Shown one piece after another: positions 40,561 through 53,060 of a stretch of 64,000 nucleotides of DNA (its first letter is position 1; each line of letters starts with the position of its first letter). The DNA lies in assembly GCF_016808095.1 (NCBI RefSeq), contig NC_068973.1, positions 4,894,501 to 4,958,500 on the forward strand, read 5' to 3'. The notes beneath the pieces are model-generated. The model had not been told where the DNA came from, made no database searches, and saw nothing but the letters and a program-made list of their open reading frames with translations. Source of the DNA: Vigna angularis. Lineage: Eukaryota > Streptophyta > Magnoliopsida > Fabales > Fabaceae. A program made the position numbers and the translations under genes.

Positions 40561-41390
40561 ATATATTTCCAATAGTCAACAAAGATATCGATGACTTATG
40601 CTTAACACATATGACATACATACTACAAAATTGAATCCTTACAATGGAGGTGATGGCACGAGGTTATTGGTGTGAGGTTAGAAGTTGGGGGTGCAAGGCT
40701 GATGGCGGCAAAGGTGGTTGCCGGCGAAGATGGTAGGTGAGGGTGGAAGGGATCTGGTGAAAGAGGGTGATGACGTGAAAAAATGTGGTAATGTAATAGA
40801 ATGTGGTAATGTGGCAACATGTGGTCTGCCACTATTAGCTAAATTGGATATTACACTGTTAACGTTTTTAACGCCGTCAGGACAAAGAATCAACTTGAAC
40901 TACTTTTACAAAGAATCATTCGAAACAACTCAAAAATAGGAGGATGACTATAGGAGGATGACTCTGAACACAACTAACAAAAAAAATTAAAGACCAAAAT
41001 TGATATTAAGCTTCTTTTTTTTTAAATAGTTGAAACTGTTTTAATTATCTAAAAGATAAGGGAAACCAACTAAAAGTTGTTGGTGGTGTTTTGATCATGT
41101 GAGTTACATGTTTATTTTGTTTGGAATTGGTTGATTAAATGATGTTGGTGTTTAAACTGTTAAAATCTGTGTTGTAATTTTTTGTGTAATTTGTTTTGTT
41201 TGAATTGGTGTTGTATTGGGGTAAATTGATCACGGTAGGACTTCCACTAATAATTATAAATATTTTCATCACTTTTAACTACATTAATTAATTAATTAAT
41301 TAACTTTATAATTAGGAATTACTTACCATGAAATTAGTGGTCTGGACATGGTATTAAAGGAGTATTAGGTAAGAGGTGGTGGTGGGAACG
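40561..41390. other. Intergenic DNA with a possible transposon end
   Basis: 40830-40990 contains TTAACGTTTTTAACGCCGTC and a repeated AGGAGGATGACT word, resembling the arms of the long-TIR element at 34064-36070; a partner arm was not found. 40620-40780 is G-rich on the + strand (GGTGGTTGCCGGCGAAGATGG-like) and gives chance frames. 41287-41303 is a short (TTAA)n run. No gene was recognised. Confidence 0.4.
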
Positions 41391-41399
41391 TATGAAGGA

Positions 41400-42122
41400 A
41401 CATAGTAAGTAGACAGTAGATAGCATCCTCAGTCAGTCTCTGAATGTAGATTTTGTTATGTACTTTTGACTATTTCTTGATTTCAGTTTTACCAGAGAAA
41501 AAGTGAATTTATAACCTCTAAGATTCCTTTACCATGGCATCACACACAAATTAAGAGAGAGAAAGAAGCACTGTCTGAGCACAGAAACAGCATTTTCATC
41601 ACATTCCTTCCTAACCTATTCCTAATTTCCCTCTGTTTGACGCATGCTTTCTGTGGCCACCTCCTATATTCTTATTTCTCTTCATCTCTCTCCACTTCCT
41701 ATTTTGCTTCTTTTCTCTCCCTTTCAATTTCTCTTCACTTTTGATGCCAATTTCTCCCACCCTTCAAATCCTTTGACATTGAGCTTTTGGCCCACGTGAA
41801 ATCATGCTGCAAGTTTCGATTTTTCAATTATGGGGGATTTTTCAATTATGGGTTACTTCCCCATAGTTCAAGGGTTGATTCTGGCATCTTTGCTGGTGTT
41901 GGGTATGTAGCTGTTGTTCGGATCCATGTGAGCTGGGCTTGCTTTTGGGGTTTATTGTTCCTTTTATTGGTCTTCTGGGTGGTTAATTTGTGTTTTTGGA
42001 GGTAGGGTTTGAAGTCTTTGTGGTTATGCTGTAATTTATTCAATTGGGTGGTTGTGTTCTGGTGGACTTAGAATCTGGTGTTTGGGATTTGTTGATTTTT
42101 TTGTCCTGGGGTGTCTGGATTC
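41400..42122 (+). promoter_or_regulatory. Promoter-proximal region and 5' leader of the SPL gene
   Basis: Composition becomes pyrimidine-rich (41580-41770) and then leader-like up to the start codon. CACGTG occurs at 41793-41798. Upstream ATGs open small frames: one of 10 codons near 41742, and one of 20 codons at 41804-41866 that contains a tandem duplication of ATTTTTCAATTATGGG. The transcription start is not defined; whether the CACGTG is promoter or leader is unclear. Confidence 0.4.
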
Positions 42123-45100
42123 ATGGAGGCTCAATTAGAAGGGAAAAATCAGTATTTGTATGGACCTGTGGTGCCAGAGATGAAGAGTGTCGGGAAGAGA
42201 AGTTTGGAGTGGGATTTGAATGATTGGAAGTGGGATGGGGATCTTTTCACTGCTACGCAACTGAATTCACTGCCATCAGATTGTAGGAGTCGTCAGCTGT
42301 TTCCTGGTGATCCTGAAATTCGTGCAGCTGGTGATGCTTCTAACAGTTTGTCTTCTTCATATGATAATGTTAACCTTGCGGAAGGAAGGAGAGAATTGGA
42401 GAAGAGGAGGAGAGGTGTTGCTGATGAAGGTGGGGTGGAGATGAATGATGGAGCTGGTTCTCTTAATTTGAACCTTGGGGTCCAAGTATACCCTATCGTA
42501 GAAGGGGAGGAAAAAAGTGGAAAGAAGACAAAGATAACAGGGAGTACCTTGAACCGGGCTGTTTGTCAGGTGGAAGATTGTAGGGCTGATCTTAGTAATG
42601 CGAAGGATTATCACCGCCGCCACAAAGTTTGTGATATGCATTCTAAGGCAAGCAAGGCACTAGTTGGAAATGTTATGCAGAGATTCTGTCAACAGTGTAG
42701 CAGGTCAGTTAGTTTATGAAATGATAGTTTACGAGGGAGCTCCTTTCATATTATTGTTTTGCTCATCTCATTAACTTTTTGGAACATATTCTAAAGAGAA
42801 AGATAATTATCCGGGGTTTGTGTAGGGTAAAGTTTTTAACCCTATTAGCCCTCCTGTCACTTGCAGTTGATTGTTTGAAACCTGCTGTATTTGCATTTTG
42901 TAGTTTCCTGAACCTTTTCTTTTGCACCCCAGTTAATACAACTTGTTAGAATCATGGCAGGTTTCACGTTCTTCAAGAATTTGATGAAGGGAAGAGAAGT
43001 TGTCGAAGGCGTCTGGCAGGCCACAATAAGAGGAGGAGGAAAACGCATCCTGATGCTAGTGTAGTTAATGACGGCTCTGTGAATGAAGAAAAGGGCAGTA
43101 GTTATCTGTTAATGAGTCTGCTAAGGATACTGTCCAATATGCATTGTGAGTTTCTGTGTGTTTAGAAATTTTCTACTTGGCATTCTTTCCGACCACAAGT
43201 TATGTATTTTGGCTGCTTATTGTTTTGTTTGGTCTGTGTATCCTCTGCATGAGACAAAGTCTGATCATCATAATTTTTTTCAAAAAAGGTGGAAGCTTTT
43301 GCAGATGATACCTTGCTGAAAGGCGTCAATTGATATCTTTGAATTTTTTATTTATGCTTTAATGTCGAAACAATTGTGCCATAAATAATTTTTTTAAACG
43401 ATAAAATGAAATAACTAATTATTATCTTCAAGAAATGGCACCTTTATATATAGCATGCAATTTTGAACTTCCAAGTTTGATGGAAATTTAAAGTCAACAA
43501 CTAACCTTCTTGCACTTTTGGGTGGATAATTATCTCGAAATATTGCAAGGCGTCCTATGTGATTTTAAGCGGTTTAAGATCACAACTGAAATTTTAATGC
43601 CCTTTGGCATAGCTAAGCTGATTCATTACAATGAACATTTACATAAATTATGTTATTGAGAGTATTCACACTTGGTCCCTATCCTAGGATTATTTTTCAA
43701 GATATATATATTTGTGGAAACTTCTCCTTTTCATTTGTTTGGGTGATATTTTCTTTCAGATGACAAGTAGAATGACTTGTTCTTAACAGTAGAAATTAAA
43801 GGGCAGTCCTTTGCTTGCGTAAAGATAATCTCTTTTGCAACATTTTATGTACGTACTGACTACTTTGGTTAGTCCATGTAATCCTCATAAAAGGGCAAAG
43901 TCCACCCCATTGACATAATTATTTATGTTTATTTAAATCTCATTGCAAATCAATGGTCATTGCCTTAGGATTCATTTGCACAACAAAATTACTATTGATG
44001 TTTGGAATTATAATTTTTACTGAACAATGAATTGAGTTGCCTAGTTCGTTAGGCACTATTTTGGGGTTTGGGCAAGGTCAAATGTATGCGGCCTTACTCT
44101 CATGAGTGGCAAGGTCATTTTGGTGACTGGAACCCATGCCCACTAAGTCATACGGTAGTAACCATGCTATAGTGCCAAAGCACAATAATTATAGTCTTAG
44201 TTCAGCTCTAGTTTTCTTGTTTGATATATGTATTATGTTGTAAACTCAATTTTAAATTATTTAATAATATGGTGAAGTAGATAGCATAGCAGCAGAGCAG
44301 GTATCCAAGTAGCGGTGGCAATACATGGTGAATGTTCAGGTGATGGTTGTTGAAGTATTAACTTATGTGGCTGGAGTGTTATACGATACATATGTGTGAT
44401 GTAGATTGCTTTTCACTTATTCTTGTTTCTTGGAAATAAAGTTTCTATTTAGGTTAAGAGTTGAGAAGGACTGTAGATAGTTTTTATTCCCTAGAAATCA
44501 TCATTCGGAATTAGTTCTAATGCTGAAGCTGAAGTGCATAACAAATATGAAATTTAGAACTGGTCCTGGTTTAATTTTAAGCACCAATATGGGATTCTTT
44601 AGATCGGTTGTGTCATTGATTGTTTTCCTAATTCTGGTAACTGGAATATTAAAGTACCATTTCTACAAAAAATCAGAGAAATTTAGCATAATGCTTGGTG
44701 TTTATGAAGTTCCTTCTATTGTTTGATATGGTATGCTTTCCTTTTTTTTCCAGCATTGGCTCTCTGAGCTTGAATCTCTGGACGTAGTAGTAATCAAGGT
44801 TATCAATATCAGATGACTGCCTATGGTTGCAATATATATGTAGAAAGGATTAGTGACAAAATAGGTCACTTGGGATAGTACCGTTCAGTACCATGCTGAG
44901 AAGAGAGAAACCAAGAACAGATATATTCAGTCCCTGTGTTGTGTACTTACATGAGTATTCTTATTTATAATGGAGAAGGGATACACTACTAAAGGATAAA
45001 ACCAATATCTAATAATGGGAAATATTTGGGAGCATATTTCCCTATCAAATCATATCTCTAACATAATCAAATAATGTCTTTAACAATATTACTATCTAAT

Positions 45101-48100
45101 TAATATCTATAAATTAAAAGAAATTCAGAAGAACACAGAGCTTGAGTTTGGGTCCTTGACATTGTCTATAAGTGAAAAAGAATTGGGAACACCATTTTAG
45201 TTTTACCATAAAAATAGCATAGAACATGACTGTGAAATTTTATAAAATAACTAACTTCTTAATTCCAAAAGGCGGATAACTAAATTATGAATGTTGAAAA
45301 AAGACAGAGCACAGAAACATTCAACTGATGAAGAACAAGAACAGCATTGAGGATATATTTTAAGTGTGAAGTATCCCTTAAAAGTTTTGTTTAAAATAAA
45401 AAAATAATAGGGGGAAGTTCTGTCATGGATGCTGGGGAATGCTTGGTGCCATGGTGGATAGCTCCATGGTACAGAAAATAATGGATGGCGAATAGCAAAG
45501 TGATTCAAAAGTGCCGTGCCATAACAGCTATTTAACATTGTTGGTAGTTGTAATCGTAACTAGTGAGCTTGTATGCCTAACATTCATGAATAGAAAGGTG
45601 CATTAGTAAAGTCTTAAGGGTAATTTAGTGCTGAATTGATGATGATAATAGGGATGATTTGGGATGTGTTATCTTGTGTTATGAATATAATGCGTGACTT
45701 GATTGTAGTGACAATTTAATGATGCTAACAGGTTATTTAAATGAAGAACTAGCTTAGTTGCCATGATGATTTTACGAGTCTGTTTTTTTCTGATGGTGAA
45801 GGCTTTCTTCACCAAAGATAGGTGGTTTTCTTGAACAATTTAGCTTGATTCCTTTTCTCCGCTGTAGATTTTTCATTGCCAAAATGATTGGAAAATAATT
45901 TGGTAATGAAAGTTAGTCTGCCTATTGGTCATTAGAATAATGATTCACTCTGCTGTTATTATCATTTCATTTATGCTATGGTTTGCCTTCCATGTTCTGG
46001 CACATGAATACTGGATCACTAGAAAGTTGGAAGGTTTAGCCTTATAGGGAGTGTGTTCTGCTCAAATATTTCTTTGAAAAGATGAAGTTTTGTTTTGAGC
46101 CTATTCTAATTATCTATGCTACATTGGCTTTCATTATTGGCATACTTATTTGACTCGATATAATTGCAGCAAATGGTTCAGATAATATGACAAGCCAGGA
46201 TGTTCTATCCCATCTGCTGAGGAACCTGGCAAGTCTGGCTGGTACAATTAATGGAAGAAATATAGTTTCTTTATTGGAGGGATCTCAAGATTTGGTAAAA
46301 GCAGGAACATCTGGAACTGCACAGAATGTTCCTAAGACAAATTCTAATGGTCCTGAAACGTCCAGACCTGTTGATACTTCTAACAAGATGGATAATGGTG
46401 TAATCAGTCGGGACCCTCCAGAGTCTATGATACAATGTGAGATGACTCCTGCTAATGGTATGCCTAAAGGATTCATAGGTTCAGGCAGTGATGGAGTAGG
46501 AAGTTCAAAATCTCCTTCATTACCACAGTTGTCAAATGTACTTCTGTCACGGGATAGTCTTCCACCCTATTCAGTCTCAGCAGAGACTACGGTTGGAAGA
46601 ATTGGGTTAAGTAATATTGACCTGAATAGTGCATATGATGATGTACAGGATTATGTCGAGAACACAAGAAATTCTCGTCCTCCTTTGCCTTCAGGTAATG
46701 GGTCCCTTGATAATCCTTTATGGGTCCAATGTGACTCTCTCAAGTCAAGTCCACCACAGACAAGTAGAAACTCAGATTCAACCTCTACACAGTCACCATC
46801 TAGTTCTAGTGGAGAAGCTCAGGTATACTATTATAGTGATTGTAATTCATTTCCCTATTCCTCTATAGTGTGATAATGTTTCTATTTCTTCTGTATCAAA
46901 GAGGTAAGGTAAGTTAAGTTAACTTAATTTATTAGGGAAATGATCTTATGATTCATTTTAGTTTTTTAGTTTCAATTTGTTTATCAGCTAGTCAAATATT
47001 CGTGTAGATTTCTCAGCCACTGCAAATCCGTGGAATTGGTTATCTGATGTAAATTTTTTGAAGTTCTGTTTTATATTTGTCAACTTTTGTATAATATATA
47101 TTATGATTGATTCATTTCTTACTAATTGATAAAGTAATGTATTCAGTTCAATGTTCATATAAGTCATGGTCTACTTTATAGATAGAGTGTTCCTCCTCCA
47201 CCCCAGTTTAACTTGCCTTTTTTAAGTACAAACTTTGTTTTCTGGTGGCTGTCAAGATTGTATTTGTTGGCATTTTATTTATATTTTCTGTTTGCAGAGT
47301 CGCACAGATCGAATAGTTTTCAAACTATTTGGCAAGGCTCCAAATGATTTTCCCCATGCTCTCCGATCACAGGTACTTTATCTTTGCCTTGAAATTGGTA
47401 TAAACAATTTCACTGCTTAATTTATGTTTTTATTTGAATGCAGATCCTTAACTGGTTATCCCACAGTCCCACCGAGATAGAGAGCTATATAAGGCCTGGC
47501 TGTATCATATTAACTGTATATCTCCGTCTAGAAAATTCCGCTTGGGAAGAGGTATAGTTTGATACAATATCATATATTAGTTGCCACTGGAACCGTGGGA
47601 ACGATCATAGAATATCTAAATGTTTATTTGTTACTATTTCACAAAGCAGCTATGCCATAATCTAGGATCCAGCTTGAGAAAACTTGCTGTGCCGAATGAT
47701 TCTTTTTGGAGATCAGGATGGATATATACAAGAGTGCAGCACTCGGTAGCTTTTCTGTATAATGGTTTGCTCTCTCTCACTGTGTTATCTTCACTATTCT
47801 CATATGATTGTATATCAATTATGACCAGAATCTTATCTCATCTTACATAGGTGACTACAATTTTTATGTCATAAATCTCTCCTGCAGGTCAGGTGGTCTT
47901 AGATGTACCATTGCGATTCAAAAGTCCACAGAATTGTCAGATTTTTTGTGTTAAACCACTTGCTGTTTCTTCAAGTTCTTGTGTTCAATTTATTGTGAAA
48001 GGATTCAACCTTTTGTTTTCTAACACCAGGTAAATCTCTACGTGCCTGATGATTCAAATTTTTTCAGTTGGGACTTAAGTAATGTTGTTAAATGGTGTGG

Positions 48101-51100
48101 CCATGCCAGAATGATGTGGTGGAATTTTCGCCAACTGCCATAGACAATTTGTTGAGGGAGGCCTATTTGGTGGTGCCGTAGGCTGCTATGGTGTGTTTAT
48201 ATAGTGGAATTTTTTCCTCCACCATATTCCGCCATCTGCCATTGATAACAGCAGACTTATTTCAGTTATTATACTGCAGGCACACTAACTCATTGGAAGA
48301 ACTAAGGGAAAAACAAAATATATAATGTTTTTGTTGCTTGTTGGAGATACTTCATATCCCTTAGACCTAGGGCAGTATGATATGATAGGATTTTCAAAGA
48401 AAGTACAACTTCATATGGTTAACGCTATGCAATACTTTTCCAGGCCCTGAACTTGTTTGAAAAATGGATGAGATATACACTACTTAAATGTGTAGGGTAT
48501 AGCTTTTCCTTACTAGTATACCACTTGTGCGTTGTAGGTCCAATTAAATTAAAAATAACTAAAATATAAGATTTTGAATTGTATTTATAATATGATCTTT
48601 AAACTTGTTATAAATAAAATTCAAGTGACTCACTTTCTCCGTATCCAATGTTTAGTTACATTTTTTTATCTTTATACTTAATGTAGTTAAGTGAATAAAT
48701 ATATTTCGTTAAAATAAAATATTTTTGTCTAAAAAAGGTTTAATACTTATTTTTTAAGTAATTTAAAGTATTTGCGAGTTTGTACTTAATGCTTTTAAAT
48801 TATGCTCCAAATTTACAGTATAAAAGATGTATGTATTGGATTAGATTAATTATATCTTATCTAAATATCAAATAAACATTTTCATCTTTTTGGCATAGTT
48901 AATTATTGTTGATAGGTAAAATCATGTCTTTAATTGAAATGATTTTTTTTAATCATTTCCCCTAATTAATTTTTATAATATAATAGTACTGACATGCCGT
49001 TTCGTATTTGAATAATGTATGATTTTATTCCACAATTTATTTGACATGTTTATTTTTCTATGTAACATCTTGTTAATGATTGCTTTTTGATAGTTACGGA
49101 ATCCAATATAAATAGATTGTGGTGACATGTGGTCTGGATTTTGTTTGCTGCAATTGGAGCTGAAGCTAATCCATTCCTCTTGATTTCAGGTTGCTCTGTG
49201 CACTTGAAGGGAAGTATCTGGTGCAAGATAGTTGTTATGATTTGGTTGATGCTGATGCTGCCATTGGACATAATGAGCTTCAGCATCTGAGTTTCTCTTG
49301 TAGTATACCGAATTTGAGTGGAAGAGGGTTTATTGAGGTGGTGTACTCATACTTACAATTTTTTGTGTTTGGAAAAAGTATTCTGTTTGCACTGGCCTTC
49401 TCTTCAGCAAAGTTTATGAAGTAATTTTTGGTTTTTTCAATGTGAACTTTTTCAGCTTAGAATTAGATGATGCCTGCCATTTGGTGACTTCAACTTTAAT
49501 ATACTTTGCAGGTCCTTCATAGTTTTAGGTTCTTATGAACTATTGAAACCATTCAATAAATGAGAGTGAGTCCTAGGTTTGACATCTCCCATTCCCCTTT
49601 TTCCTGTCTTGAGTCATTGATTTAATATGCAATTATGTGGCTATTCCCTTGGCAAAATTGGTTATGTAAGTGATACTTTATTCCTGAAACCAACAAATTT
49701 TCAGATGGTTTATGAAATGGCTGAATGGAGCCAAGTAACCCGTCCATGCAAAAATGCGGATAGATAGTTAGTTTCAGCTATTCAAGCAGACAATTGTCAA
49801 GTGTTAGATTCAGATAAAAGATATTCTGCATAAATATGATTTTGCTTTCTCTTGTTTTTAAAGCTATATTTTTTATATCTGATATGATAATCTTTACTCA
49901 GGTGGAAGATAATGGTCTTAGCAGCTGTTCCTTTCCATTCATAGTTGCAGAGCAAGAAATTTGTTCAGAGATATGTAAGCTGGAGAATGTCATTGAGGCA
50001 GCCGAGACTGCTGATGACATCCAAATGAAAACTAAACTAATGGAAGAAAAGACCCAAGCATTGTATTTCGTACAAGAAATGGGTTGGCTCCTTCACAGAA
50101 CCCGTGCGAAAGTTAGGCTGGGTCCTGTGGCACCTCTACAAGATTGCTTCCATTTTAATCGGTTCATGTGGCTTGTTGGCTTCTCTATGGACCATGACTG
50201 GTGTGCTGTGATGAAAAAGCTCTTGAACATTATCTTTGAAGGCACTGTGGATATAGGAGAGCATACATCAGTTGAGTTATCATTGTTAAAGATGGATCTT
50301 CTGCACAAAGCTGTAAAAAGAAATTGCAGGCCTATGGTGGAACTACTGCTAAAATTTGTGCCAGCTAATACTTCAGATGGTGGAGACAGTAAAGAGAAGC
50401 AAGTCAACAAGTCCCCTAATAGATTCATATTCAGACCTGATTCTGTTGGGCCTTCTGGATTGACTCCCCTTCATGTTGCAGCAAGTATGCATGGTTCGGA
50501 TAATGTATTGGATGCATTAACTGATGATCCAGGACTGGTAATTCCTTTCTCTTCTGTATGCATCATACATCTTCATTTACTTTTTTAACCTTTACAAACT
50601 CCAGGTTTTAGAATTTGGGTTTGGATCTTCTTAAGACAACTCCAAAAGTTAGCTCATAGGGTGAGGACTGCCCCTCATTTATATACACTATTTTAACCAT
50701 ATCACTTGTGAATGTGAGATCTCTAACAATTCTTATATACCAAACACTGGATATATTGCTCCTAAGTTGTGTTTAACTAGACATTTGTGGATGTTCTGAT
50801 AATAATCTGATACGGAGTGGTCTAATAGGTCCAACTACCTCTAGGATGACCCTCATGAGGATCAGCCTCATTCATATATACTATTTGGCCATAGTATTAA
50901 TTAGTGGGTCTCCAATGCAACATATGGGAGATGTGTTATGGAACATTTGGGTAAACAAAAGCACTTTTTAAATGAGTATATCACGTGAGTTTATTTTTGT
51001 AAGTTTCACTATGAAATTTATTGAAATGAATTAAAAAAAAATTCTTGGAAGTGTCATGAGCCATTTTTTTGAGCTGTCAAAATGCCTTTCTGGAGATTAA

Positions 51101-51759
51101 GATGTGATATGCACATATATCCTCCAAGCTCTTCAATCGCCACTATATTATGATAATACTTAAAAGCACTCTTCCTGTTCCCCACTTTTCACCTTCTTGT
51201 TGAGCAAGCTCCTGTCCTGGATTCAGTTTAACTGTCTCTTCTTAATTGAATTACATGTGGCAGGGTGTGGTAAAAACTATTTCACTCCTTTGTTTTCCAT
51301 GTTCAGGTGGGAATTGAGGCATGGAAAAGTGCTCAGGACACTACAGGTTTGACCCCTTATGATCATGCATCCCTGCGGGGCTACTACTCCTACATTCAAC
51401 TTGTCCAGACGAAAATAAGCAACACATGCAAAAGTGAACATGTGCTTAATATCCCTGGCACTCTTGTAGATAGTAACATAAGGCAGAAGCAATCAGATGG
51501 CCATAGGTCATCAAAAGTTTCAAGTTTGCAAACTGAAAAGATTGAAACAACAGCAATGGTGCGACATTGTGGGGTATGCCAGCACAAGTTGGCGTACGGT
51601 GGTATGAGAAGTGCACTGGTTTATAGGCCAGCAATGCTGTCAATGGTTGCCATTGCAGCTGTGTGTGTCTGCGTGGCTTTGCTCTTCAAAAGCTCTCCCA
51701 AAGTCTATTTCGTATTCCAGCCATTCAGTTGGGAGTCATTGGAATATGGATCCATGTAA
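42123..51759 (+). CDS. SPL1: SQUAMOSA promoter-binding-like transcription factor, large SPL1/SPL12 class
   Basis: Ten coding exons: 42123-42703, 42961-43145, 46170-46822, 47298-47372, 47444-47551, 47650-47764, 47888-48029, 49190-49337, 49902-50537, 51307-51759. All junctions are GT-AG and in phase; the product is 1031 aa, in the range of large SPLs. After [18 protein letters not shown] (typical SPL1/12 N-terminus) comes the SBP DNA-binding domain, about residues 148-223: [11 protein letters not shown], the KVC.MHSKA loop, [10 protein letters not shown], and the basic nuclear signal [17 protein letters not shown]. The SBP domain is split by intron 1 at Arg194, the usual place. Later come SPL-specific middle blocks, ankyrin-like repeats ([39 protein letters not shown]) and a C-terminal hydrophobic segment (about 990-1009). 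Family members bind GTAC-core promoters; large-class SPLs are known to lack miR156 control. SPL1 versus SPL12 cannot be separated by eye. The start is the first ATG of the family frame. Confidence 0.93.
44036..44182 (-). mobile_element. tRNA-derived SINE resembling the Au family, in SPL intron 2
   Basis: Read on the minus strand the segment starts GCTTTGGCACTATAGCATGG, with an A-box-like TAGCATGGTTA and, about 30 bases on, a B-box-like GGGTTCCAGTC. It then has GAGAGTAAGGCCGCATACA and TTGACCTTGCCCAAACCCC, the order seen in plant Au SINEs (GTAAGGCTGCGTACA, then a cytosine-rich block). It is diverged and the 3' poly-T tail is not clear. It lies antisense in the 3-kb second intron. Confidence 0.7.
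45420..45545. mobile_element. Possible truncated hAT-like element in SPL intron 2
   Basis: The right end, GCCATAACAGCTATTTAACATTG (shown here only in part, near 45516-45540), is the reverse complement of the tip of the element at 48080-48253 (TGTTGTTAAATGG). No matching opposite end was found, so it may be a fragment. The identification rests on one end only. Confidence 0.35.
48080..48253. mobile_element. hAT-like MITE in SPL intron 7
   Basis: It is about 174 bp. The left tip AATGTTGTTAAATGGTGTGG and the reverse complement of the right tip (TGCTGTTATCAATGGCAGAT) are imperfect inverted repeats. The flanks GACTTAAG (48072-48079) and GACTTATT (48254-48261) match at 6 of 8 positions, consistent with a decayed 8-bp hAT target duplication. 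The interior has repeated GCCATA/TATGG and GGAATTTT words. There is no coding capacity. Confidence 0.5.
50616..50922 (-). mobile_element. Degenerate TRIM-like repeat in SPL intron 9
   Basis: On the minus strand two related blocks begin TGTTGCATTGGAGACCCAC (from 50922) and TGTTAGAGATCTCACATTC (from 50728). Both continue through a TATATAAATGAGG-like and a GAGG..GTCCTCA-like word, so they look like a pair of roughly 105-115-bp LTRs around an ~85-bp interior. Next to the first lies CCGTATCAGATT (50804-50815), a possible decayed Met-tRNA primer site. It resembles abundant legume LTR repeats but is too diverged for a firm call. Confidence 0.45.
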
Positions 51760-52997
51760 TGTTGTATATTAGATATTCTTTGCTTTAGGCCTGGACTTTT
51801 GTTTTTTCAAGTGTGAAAGTCTTAGTTCTGAGTATATACATCTATGATAGTTGCTGTCATCAAAATATGTAGGGAAGGTTTACCTTCACTTCAGATGTTC
51901 AGCACAAAATGTTCACTGTGCTATCTAATGTTAGGTAGATGGTGTTATTAGTTCATGTATATTCAAAGATAATAGGGTAAGTTCGCTGGAATTAGGAGGG
52001 TACTTGTAATAATCAATAATTATACAAGTTTTACTACAGGTGAGTACCCTTTATTGCTATCTTGATTTATTGATGATATTATGAAAATTATATAAGCAAC
52101 TAGATTTAGTTTACTTGTAACCAGAGAATTATGTAATTTGCAGCGACTTCATATAGAATTTTGATGTCCTTGTGTATCTCTGATGTATTCAACCATTTAA
52201 TTCTCTAACTGTGTCTTGAATACTTTGAATTTGATTTTTTTCTCTTTTTTAATATTTTCTTGTGAAGGTGATCTTACTTCATTAAATGTTGAGAAATTCT
52301 TTCATCCAAACTTTGGTACGTCAAGCTGTGGAGAAGTAGTCCTTTCTACTAGAGCTTATTGACTTTTTACAATGAGAGATTATAATTTCAATCTCTTATG
52401 TTCAAATGATATTTTATAAAACTTAGTACAAAAATACACCATTTGGAAAATTCTTATAAATTTTTCAACCACTTTTTCTCATTCTCATAAAAATGAGAAC
52501 TTTCTTCTTGTTGAGTGTCTCCTTACCTATATGTGGGGATTTATTCTCTGCCTCTTAAACAAAGGCAAGTCATGCTTTTTTTTTTCTTTTGTTAATCATC
52601 CATATTCTTTATTTTTGAGATGAAAATATGTTTTGGAAAAATAGTTTTGGGCGTCTACCTTTTTTCGAGTCTAGATATTCAACATTCAAAATAATATTGA
52701 TGTTGGTATATTAATTTTTTTTAATATATTTTAAAATTTTAATGATTATAAGTGTATTTTAAAGAAGAAGAAAAAAGAATTCAAAATTCCTTTATTTTTC
52801 TCTTTGATAAACCTCGCTAAATTAACATCTAGTCTACATAACCTTAAAATGTCACGTTTTCCTTTATCATTATTCATTCTAACAATGTTAAGGGAGCATA
52901 TTGAACCCTTTTAGAAAAAATAAGATTACATGAAATTAAAAATAAATAAATAAACATTAAATATTTAGCCTAAAAATTACTATGACAATTAGATGGC
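51760..52997. other. SPL 3' UTR and intergenic spacer
   Basis: Transcript-like sequence continues for perhaps 250-450 bases after the stop (AATAATCAATAATTAT near 52008 is a candidate polyadenylation region). Beyond about 52200 it is AT-rich spacer leading to the PPR promoter. No other gene was recognised. Confidence 0.45.
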
Positions 52998-53060
52998 ATG
53001 AATTACGAAAGAACACACAAAGTTCAAAGAAACAAAGTTATCTGTCTCTGTTTCCTTTCC

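Noticed and set aside
49191..49424. Reading the SPL exon 8 frame through its weak GTGGTG donor as a separate gene end
   Set aside because: Splicing at 49337 to 49902 is in phase and gives the continuous SPL-family sequence; the read-through tail is not family-like.
52998..53060. Upstream ATG as the PPR start
   Set aside because: The next in-frame ATG at 53061 gives the MVSMSL-type N-terminus that matches the family and a plausible plastid transit peptide.
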